Origin: Pelagibacterales bacterium SAG-MED11 | Lineage (GTDB): Bacteria > Pseudomonadota > Alphaproteobacteria > Pelagibacterales > Pelagibacteraceae | Assembly (NCBI GenBank): GCA_014654265.1 | Contig: JACWDI010000001.1 | Coordinates: forward strand, 310,001 to 374,000 | Length of the DNA stretch: 64,000 nt | Direction of reading: 5' to 3' | Shown: piece after piece, positions 58,847 through 64,000 of the stretch | How the letters are laid out: each line of letters begins with the position of its first letter | Position numbering within the stretch: the stretch's first letter is position 1 | Made by a program: the position numbers and the translations under genes | Notes under the pieces: model-generated | Told to the model about the DNA's origin: nothing | Database searches by the model: none | Seen by the model: the letters and a program-made list of their open reading frames with translations, nothing else

Positions 58847-59566
58847 ATGACTAAAAAGATCTTAAATCAAAATGCCAAATTTGTTCAAACATTAATAGAT
58901 ACTATTGAACCTAATTTTAGTTTCAGTAATGAACCTATAAATAGACTTAAAACAATAAAAAATAATGAGAGTAATAATAACAACAATAAAATTAAAAAAT
59001 TATCTGATCTTAAAGAAAAGATTAATTCAATTGAGAATTGTAATTTAAAAGACAATTCCAAAAATCTTATTTTAGGAGATGGAGATTTTAATGGAGGCAT
59101 CATGCTAATTGGTGAGGCTCCTGGACCAGCTGAAGATAACTCAGGTTCTTCATTTCAGGGAGACGTTGGAACTTTGTTAAATAAAATGTTGATGGCAATT
59201 AATATTAAAAAAGAAAAAATTTATTCTACGTATGCAGTTAACTTTAGACCTCCAGATGATAGAAAGCCTACATCTCAAGAAATAAAACGTTATTCAATAT
59301 TTTTGAAAGAACATATTTCAATTATAGATCCTCAAATAATAATTTTATTAGGTTCAACCGCTATGGAAGCAGTTATGGCATCAAATAACAAAGTTTCAGA
59401 TGAAAGAGGTCAATGGAGGGAAATTATTCTTAAAAATAAAACGTATCCCTTAATAGTAACTTTTAGCCCTTCATACTTAATTAGATTTCCTGACAAAAAA
59501 AAATACTCCTGGGAAGATTTAAAAAAAATTAGACAAAAAATGAAAGATTTAAGTATTAAGATTTAA
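58847..59566 (+). CDS. Uracil-DNA glycosylase family 4/5-like protein with altered key residues
   Basis: Matches the UDG superfamily by GEAPGPAEDNSGSSFQGDVG (~89-108) and the downstream LNKMLMAI, VNFRPPDDRKPTSQE (~131-145) and IIILLGSTAMEAV segments. Typical family 4 enzymes have four cysteines binding a 4Fe-4S cluster; only C65 is seen here, with F133 and Y149 near two other positions. The motif normally HPxxL reads SPSYLIR, so the usual histidine is a serine. It may be a divergent glycosylase or one with altered specificity. An asparagine-rich stretch (~39-47) lies in the N-terminal third. Ends one base into rnhB. Confidence 0.8.
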   Translation: MTKKILNQNAKFVQTLIDTIEPNFSFSNEPINRLKTIKNNESNNNNNKIKKLSDLKEKINSIENCNLKDNSKNLILGDGDFNGGIMLIGEAPGPAEDNSGSSFQGDVGTLLNKMLMAINIKKEKIYSTYAVNFRPPDDRKPTSQEIKRYSIFLKEHISIIDPQIIILLGSTAMEAVMASNNKVSDERGQWREIILKNKTYPLIVTFSPSYLIRFPDKKKYSWEDLKKIRQKMKDLSIKI

Positions 59567-60126
59567 TGAAAATTATTGCGGGAGTTGATGAAGTTGGTCG
59601 AGGAAGTTTAATTGGACCAGTTTATGCAGCTGCCGTAATCCTAAAAAAATCAATTAATAGAAAATTATTAAAAGATTCAAAAAGTTTAACTAAAAATAAA
59701 AGGGAAATAATAGCACTACATATTAAAAAAAATTCTGCTTGGGCTATAGGAAAAGCATCAACAAAAGAAATAGAAAAATTAAATATTTTAAATGCAAGTC
59801 TTTTAGCAATGAAAAGAGCTATAAAAAAACTAAAAAAAAAACCAACTCTCACTTTAATTGATGGAAATAAATTGCCTGAAATAAAAAATTATAAACTTAA
59901 ATCAGTAAAAAAAGGAGATCAAAAAATACCTTCAATTTCTGCGGCATCAATTATCGCTAAAGTTACACGTGATAAAATGATAACTAAATTAGCAAAAAAA
60001 TTTAAAGGTTATAAATGGGATCAAAATTATGGATATGGAACGAAACATCACTTAAAAGCCATAAAAGATCTAGGAATTACAAGCCATCATAGAAAAAAGT
60101 TTTCACCAATTAATAAAATAAAATAG
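59566..60126 (+). CDS. rnhB: Ribonuclease HII
   Basis: Removes ribonucleotides from DNA and RNA:DNA hybrids. The 186 residues show AGVDEVGRGSLIGPVYAAAV (~5-24, catalytic D8-E9), the LKDSKSLTKNKR region, LIDGNKLPE (~97, third acidic residue) and SISAASIIAKVTRDKMI (~124). All acidic residues are present. Precedes ccrM in the same direction with a 118-bp gap holding the ccrM promoter. Confidence 0.95.
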   Translation: MKIIAGVDEVGRGSLIGPVYAAAVILKKSINRKLLKDSKSLTKNKREIIALHIKKNSAWAIGKASTKEIEKLNILNASLLAMKRAIKKLKKKPTLTLIDGNKLPEIKNYKLKSVKKGDQKIPSISAASIIAKVTRDKMITKLAKKFKGYKWDQNYGYGTKHHLKAIKDLGITSHHRKKFSPINKIK

Positions 60127-60141
60127 GTTTCACGTAGAAAC
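60127..60141. other. parS-like palindrome with one extra base
   Basis: GTTTCACGTAGAAAC immediately follows the rnhB stop. It equals the conserved ParB site core GTTTCACGTGAAAC with a single A inserted after ACGT. Without that base it would be a perfect palindrome. As it stands the five-base arms (GTTTC/GAAAC) could also form a small hairpin. A working ParB site is uncertain because half-site spacing is changed. Confidence 0.35.
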
Positions 60142-60195
60142 ACCAGATATAGTTATTCCTATAAATCTCTACACAATTTAAATCTAAATAATTCA

Positions 60196-60232
60196 ATCCT
60201 AGGTTGACCCTAGAATCTTTTTAGAGTCTAAT
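60196..60232 (+). promoter_or_regulatory. ccrM promoter with two GANTC sites and an inverted repeat over the -35
   Basis: TTGACC (60204-60209), a 17-bp spacer and TCTAAT (60227-60232) form a promoter 12 bp upstream of the ccrM ATG. GAATC (60213-60217) and GAGTC (60224-60228) lie in the spacer and into the -10, 11 bp apart, so methylation by CcrM would fall on this promoter. An imperfect inverted repeat, ATCCTAGG (60196-60203) and CCTAGAAT (60209-60216), brackets the -35 and may be an operator. The predicted transcript has a leader of only about 5 bases. Confidence 0.6.
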
Positions 60233-60244
60233 TAATTCTTATAA

Positions 60245-61315
60245 ATGACTTTTAGTTTTAAAAATAAATTAATTAATGGAGACAGCCTTGAGGAATTAAA
60301 AAAAATTCCAGATGAGTCTTTCGATTTAGTTTTTGCAGACCCTCCTTACAACTTACAGTTAAAAAGTGAATTAACAAGACCGGATAGATCTAAAGTAAAT
60401 GCAGTAAATGATAAGTGGGATCAATTTGAAAGTTTTAAAAAATATGATGATTTTTCTTATGCTTGGCTAAGTGAATGTAAAAGAATTTTAAAAAGAGATG
60501 GAGCAATTTGGGTCATTGGGAGTTACCACAATATTTTTAGAGTTGGTACTGCAATTCAAAATTTGGGTTTTTGGATTTTAAATGATGTTATTTGGAATAA
60601 AAAAAATCCAATGCCAAACTTTAGAGGAACTCGTTTTACAAACGCTCATGAAACTTTAATTTGGGCCTCCAAATCAGAGAAATCAAAATACACTTTTAAT
60701 TATCAATCTTTAAAGTGCTTAAATGATGATCTACAAATGAGATCTAATTGGGATCTGCCTATTTGTAATGGAGCAGAAAGACTGAAGAAGAATGGAAAAA
60801 AAGTACATTCAACGCAAAAACCTGAGGCTTTGCTTCATAGAATTTTATTAGCAACTTCAAATAAAAATGATTTAGTTTTAGACCCTTTTTTAGGATCAGG
60901 AACAACAGCAACCGTTGCGAAAAAATTAGGTAGAAATTATTATGGTATAGAAAAAGAAAAAATTTATTTCAAAGCTGCTGAACAAAGATTAAAAAATACA
61001 GAACCTATTGAAGACAATTACCTAGATACCATTAAAAATAATAGATCTAAGCCAAGGATACCTTTTGGTTCATTGGTAGAATTAGGAATAATAAAGCCAG
61101 GAACAACTATATTTGATAATAAAAAGAAAATAAGTGCAAAAATCATGGCTGATGGAAGCATTAAACACGCTCAAACAGAAGGCTCAATTCATAAAGTAGC
61201 AGCAACAATTTTGGGTGCTGAAAGTTGTAATGGATGGACTTATTGGCACTATAATTTGGATGGCGCTGTAGTCCCAATCGATCATTTGAGACAAAAATTA
61301 ATTTCAAAAAATTAA
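60245..61315 (+). CDS. ccrM: CcrM-type adenine DNA methyltransferase (GANTC)
   Basis: Orphan N6-adenine methyltransferase that in alphaproteobacteria methylates GANTC and couples transcription to replication. The 356 residues show [20 protein letters not shown] (~9-28), catalytic DPPYNL (~32-37), [12 protein letters not shown] (~117), HSTQKPEAL and the SAM motif [17 protein letters not shown] (~213-229), then a C-terminal domain (~275-356) with [20 protein letters not shown], the RAMA-type DNA-recognition region typical of CcrM. No restriction partner is nearby. Meets the FAD monooxygenase gene tail-to-tail. Confidence 0.94.
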   Translation: MTFSFKNKLINGDSLEELKKIPDESFDLVFADPPYNLQLKSELTRPDRSKVNAVNDKWDQFESFKKYDDFSYAWLSECKRILKRDGAIWVIGSYHNIFRVGTAIQNLGFWILNDVIWNKKNPMPNFRGTRFTNAHETLIWASKSEKSKYTFNYQSLKCLNDDLQMRSNWDLPICNGAERLKKNGKKVHSTQKPEALLHRILLATSNKNDLVLDPFLGSGTTATVAKKLGRNYYGIEKEKIYFKAAEQRLKNTEPIEDNYLDTIKNNRSKPRIPFGSLVELGIIKPGTTIFDNKKKISAKIMADGSIKHAQTEGSIHKVAATILGAESCNGWTYWHYNLDGAVVPIDHLRQKLISKN

Positions 61316-62457
61316 TTTCTATATACTTTTCCCAAGTAAGACTCTAAAAACCTTTTGTTTTTAACTAATCTTTTCAGAAAGATGTTTCTAAAAAAAATAG
61401 TTAAAGGATTAGATAAATGAAAAGCAAACTGATTAAATTTTGATCTGATATTAACCATTTTTATTTTGTTAACTCTATTCTTAAAAAAATTACTTTCTGT
61501 ACTATTTTCAATTCTTTTAAATAAATCATAAGCACCTTCTATAGACTGTGATGCACCCTGAGCAAATGATGGTGGAAAAGCGAAAAAAGCATCACCAATT
61601 AAATGAATATTATCATTTTGTAATTTATAGAAATTTTCACTTACAAATACTGGAAATATTTTTAATTCTTTTAGATCATCTAAAAAACTTTTATTTCTTA
61701 AAGGAAATTTTTCTAATACTTTTTTGATAAATGAACTATCACTGAATAATGAATAATTATTTTGTTCTTCTATTGAGAGTTGGTATTTCATTATGGCTAT
61801 AAAATTTAATTCTCCATTTGGATTGACTGGATAAATTACATGATGAAAGTCTGAACCTAAAAATAAAGCAATATTTTTAATATCAATATTTTTAGGGGAT
61901 TTATTCAAGATGCCTCTAATTGCTAATGTATTATTATATTTAGGTTTTGACTCATCTTTAGACATAAGACTTTTACTTTTTGAAAAAACTCCGTCAGAAA
62001 TAATTAAATAATCACATTCTTTTACTTCAGAATTTTCAAAAGAAAGTTTAATTTTTTTGTCTTTTTGGTCTATTTTTGAAATGTTATAGCCAGTCTTTAT
62101 CAAACCTTCCAAATCTGTTTTTAAAAAATTTATTAAAGATGATCTTTTTAAAGTGGTATACTTACAATCTTCTGAATTAAATTCTGTAATATCTAACTCA
62201 CATATTTTATCTAAACTTTTATTTGAATAAAAATTGATTTTTTCTGGAGTAAATTTTTCATTATTATGTAATTTTTCAAATCCAATTTCATTTAAAAGTT
62301 TGATACTGTTAACTGACAATTGTACACCATAACCCTCATCTAAATTAATTGAGGTATTTTTTTCATAGACTGTAATTTGATAATTAGGATTTTTTTTGAA
62401 TAAATTAGTAATGAATAATCCTGAAATTCCAGCACCTATGATCGCTATCTTTTTCAT
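61312..62457 (-). CDS. FAD-dependent aromatic-ring monooxygenase-like protein (UbiH/salicylate-hydroxylase superfamily)
   Basis: Flavoprotein monooxygenase of the PHBH fold. The 381 residues show the FAD motif [18 protein letters not shown] (~4-21), [19 protein letters not shown] (the DG-type motif, ~150) and [20 protein letters not shown] (~283-302), the second FAD motif. Could act in ubiquinone hydroxylation or in another aromatic hydroxylation; the sequence alone does not decide. It shares the ATG/TAA junction with mutY on the same strand. Confidence 0.82.
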   Translation of the reverse strand: MKKIAIIGAGISGLFITNLFKKNPNYQITVYEKNTSINLDEGYGVQLSVNSIKLLNEIGFEKLHNNEKFTPEKINFYSNKSLDKICELDITEFNSEDCKYTTLKRSSLINFLKTDLEGLIKTGYNISKIDQKDKKIKLSFENSEVKECDYLIISDGVFSKSKSLMSKDESKPKYNNTLAIRGILNKSPKNIDIKNIALFLGSDFHHVIYPVNPNGELNFIAIMKYQLSIEEQNNYSLFSDSSFIKKVLEKFPLRNKSFLDDLKELKIFPVFVSENFYKLQNDNIHLIGDAFFAFPPSFAQGASQSIEGAYDLFKRIENSTESNFFKNRVNKIKMVNIRSKFNQFAFHLSNPLTIFFRNIFLKRLVKNKRFLESYLGKVYRN

Positions 62458-63437
62458 TAATTTTTCATTAAATATTTTACAATTTTTTTTGTGAATGATG
62501 GTAACATGTAATTGTCCAATTTTTTTTCATTTATCCAATAAGGTGATTGAAATTTTCTGGTATTTTTCAAATATTTAATTTTTATATTCATGTTCATATT
62601 TGACATTTTAAAGTTTAAATTTTCATCAAAATTTTTTGGTTTTGATAACTCTTCCATAGGAAAGATCGCCAAATTTTTTAAAAAATTAAACTTAGTATTT
62701 TTAACCAGTAAATATCTTTGATTTTTTTTATAAACTTTTAGAAGAAAGTACTTGTTTATATTTTTTTTATTTTTTTTGGTTAAATCAAAATCTTTTTTTA
62801 TTAGTGACTTACACTTCTTTGAAATAGGGCATCGATGACATAAAGGATGGGTTGGTTTACAAATTAATGCTCCTAATTCCATCAAAGCTTGAGCATAATC
62901 ACTAGGTCTTGATGACGTTCCAAATATTGATTTTTTTTTTATAAGATTATCTTTTTGAATATCTCTTTCTTTTTTTAAATACAAATATCGCTTTAAAACT
63001 CTTTCTATATTTCCATCCAATGGAATGTAAGGTTTATCAAATGCAATTGATAAAATTGCACTTGCAGTATAGTTTCCTATTCCAGGAAGTGATATCAAAT
63101 CTTCAAAATTATCAGGCAAATTTCCGTTAAAGTTTTTAATAATTTTTTGTGCAGTTTTTTTTAGATTTCTAACTCTAGAATAGTATCCAAGTCCTTCCCA
63201 TAATTTTATTAATTTTTTGTTCTGGACTTTTGAAAGAGCTTTTAAATTTGGGACATCTTTTATAAATCGATTAAAATAAGGAATAACTGTTGCAACCTGT
63301 GTTTGTTGTAACATAAATTCACTTACTAATGTGTAATACTGTCTTTTTTGAAAAGAAACATTTTTTCGCCACGGTAATGATCTTTTATTTAAATCGTACC
63401 ATTTAAGAATTTTTTTTGTTACTAATTGATCTTTCAT
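62457..63437 (-). CDS. mutY: A/G-specific adenine glycosylase MutY
   Basis: Removes adenine mispaired with 8-oxoguanine. I chose the ATG at 63437; a longer frame to 63482 would overlap the opposite-strand gene. The ~326 residues show WYDLNKRSLPWRK, SEFMLQQTQVATVIPYF (~34-50), the HhH motif LPGIGNYTASAILSIAF with GIGxYT and catalytic aspartate in LDGNIERV, and the Fe-S cluster C-x6-C-x2-C-x5-C in CKPTHPLCHRCPISKKC (~195-211). The C-terminal NUDIX-like 8-oxoG domain is short and divergent. Confidence 0.93.
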   Translation of the reverse strand: MKDQLVTKKILKWYDLNKRSLPWRKNVSFQKRQYYTLVSEFMLQQTQVATVIPYFNRFIKDVPNLKALSKVQNKKLIKLWEGLGYYSRVRNLKKTAQKIIKNFNGNLPDNFEDLISLPGIGNYTASAILSIAFDKPYIPLDGNIERVLKRYLYLKKERDIQKDNLIKKKSIFGTSSRPSDYAQALMELGALICKPTHPLCHRCPISKKCKSLIKKDFDLTKKNKKNINKYFLLKVYKKNQRYLLVKNTKFNFLKNLAIFPMEELSKPKNFDENLNFKMSNMNMNIKIKYLKNTRKFQSPYWINEKKLDNYMLPSFTKKIVKYLMKN

Positions 63438-63926
63438 ATGCAATTTAAAAAATATACTAAGCAGAGAAACGGAAGCATTCAAGGATTAAGATCCTTCAAA
63501 GACACTTTGCCAAAAAATATCAAAAAGTTTATAAGTAAAAGAGGTCAAATTTATTCTGAAACTTTAAATAATTGGAAGCATATCGTTGGAGAAAATTTAT
63601 TCAAAGTCTGCTATCCAAAATCATATAAAAATTCTAATAAGTTTGGTGTTAGCACTTTAACGATAATGGTAAGAAGAGGTAATGAGGTTGATTTAGAATA
63701 TTCAAAAAAAGAGATCATTACTAGAATGAACACTTTTTTTGAGGACCAGGTGGTTGAGAAAATAAAATTAACTAGTTTTAATGATGAAAGAAAAATTGTA
63801 GTTGAAAAAAATGATTTAAATTTAAATGTGACAAATAATAAATTTAAAGACAAAATTATTAATGTTAAAAATGAAAAAATTAAAAAATCTTTACTAGAGT
63901 TAACGAAAGTTTTTAAAGAAAAATGA
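63438..63926 (+). CDS. DUF721 protein, DciA-like helicase-loader family
   Basis: DUF721 proteins include DciA, the widespread bacterial loader/partner of the DnaB helicase. The 162 residues show the family pattern LNNWKHIVGENLFKVCYPKS near residue 36-55 and STLTIMVRRGNEVDLEYSKK (~70-89) followed by INTYF-type helix (ITRMNTFFEDQVVEKIKL). A basic C-terminal stretch follows. mutY-DUF721-exported thioredoxin-fold gene is a common alphaproteobacterial order. Its start ATG at 63438 abuts the mutY start with no base between them. Confidence 0.75.
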   Translation: MQFKKYTKQRNGSIQGLRSFKDTLPKNIKKFISKRGQIYSETLNNWKHIVGENLFKVCYPKSYKNSNKFGVSTLTIMVRRGNEVDLEYSKKEIITRMNTFFEDQVVEKIKLTSFNDERKIVVEKNDLNLNVTNNKFKDKIINVKNEKIKKSLLELTKVFKEK

Positions 63927-64000
63927 AAAAAATTATAATCATTCTTATTTTTTATTTTGTATCTACAATAAGTATTAGCGCAGAAACTAAACGGATAGTA
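63923..64000 (+). CDS. Start of an exported protein, probably DsbA-like thioredoxin-fold (cut by window end)
   Basis: Only 26 codons are visible: a lysine start and a hydrophobic signal peptide (~4-18) ending SISAETKRIV. The ATG overlaps the DUF721 stop in an ATGA. In related genomes a DsbA-like thiol:disulfide protein often follows DUF721, so that is the likely identity; nothing after the signal peptide is present to confirm it. Confidence 0.45.
   Translation, partial: MKKIIIILIFYFVSTISISAETKRIV

Overview
This 64 kb window is very A+T-rich and extremely gene-dense. Most genes abut or overlap by a few bases, divergent neighbours are sometimes separated by 0 to 21 bp, and the only gene-free stretch above 300 bp holds RNase P RNA and the mraZ promoter. 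The gene content points to an alphaproteobacterium: a CcrM-type GANTC methyltransferase, a petABC operon with MarR/OmpR/histidine-kinase genes nearby, mutY-DUF721-thioredoxin-fold synteny, and lgt-midA-pgeF. The base composition, compaction and intact amino-acid and pyrimidine pathways fit a free-living streamlined lineage such as SAR11 (Pelagibacterales) better than an obligate intracellular one. That placement is inference; no 16S gene is present.

Region 1 (1-17,910, minus strand) is a division and cell-wall (dcw) cluster, read mraZ-ftsZ-rsmH-ftsL-ftsI-murE/murF-mraY-murD-ftsW-murG-murC-murB-ddl-ftsQ-ftsA-lpxC. It differs from the textbook cluster in three ways. ftsZ sits second, right after mraZ. 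murE and murF are one 946-codon gene. The gene in the ftsA position encodes only 234 residues and appears to have lost the nucleotide-binding half of FtsA while keeping subdomain 1C and a C-terminal amphipathic tail. Upstream of mraZ is a well-formed sigma-70-type promoter with three TGGG repeats at exact 10-bp spacing (an MraZ box) and a GANTC site inside the -35 element.

Region 2 (17,990-25,000) holds rnpB, an AmpD/AmiD-like amidase, mlaA-mlaC, a tRNA-Met-like gene, a tRNA-Val(GAC) with a non-canonical T-loop, and the yqeY-dnaG-rpoD operon. The DnaG zinc site has lost three of its four ligands.

Region 3 (25,000-40,900) holds carAB, a 2-oxoglutarate oxygenase/ELM1-like pair, trxB, an ADP-ribosylglycohydrolase-like gene without the usual metal motifs, an aspartate-type aminotransferase, and a plus-strand run uvrB-SDR-hydrolase-folB-uvrC-pgsA.

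Region 4 (40,900-54,900) holds ilvE, a MarR/OmpR/EnvZ-like signalling operon, ubiK, lgt-midA-pgeF, prs-rplY-pth-ychF, petABC (cytochrome bc1), and trmL-hemF-greA.

Region 5 (54,900-64,000) holds the CCA-adding enzyme, tRNA-Gln, ispE, a TPR protein, a uracil-DNA-glycosylase-like gene with missing key residues, rnhB, ccrM with two GANTC sites in its own promoter, an FAD monooxygenase, mutY, a DUF721/DciA gene and the start of a secreted gene.

The most coherent theme is cell-cycle control. The window carries ccrM itself, and GANTC sites lie in candidate promoters of ccrM, mraZ-ftsZ and rpoD. Alongside this, the division cluster has a reduced FtsA and a relocated ftsZ. I see no CRISPR array, prophage, insertion sequence or recent foreign island.
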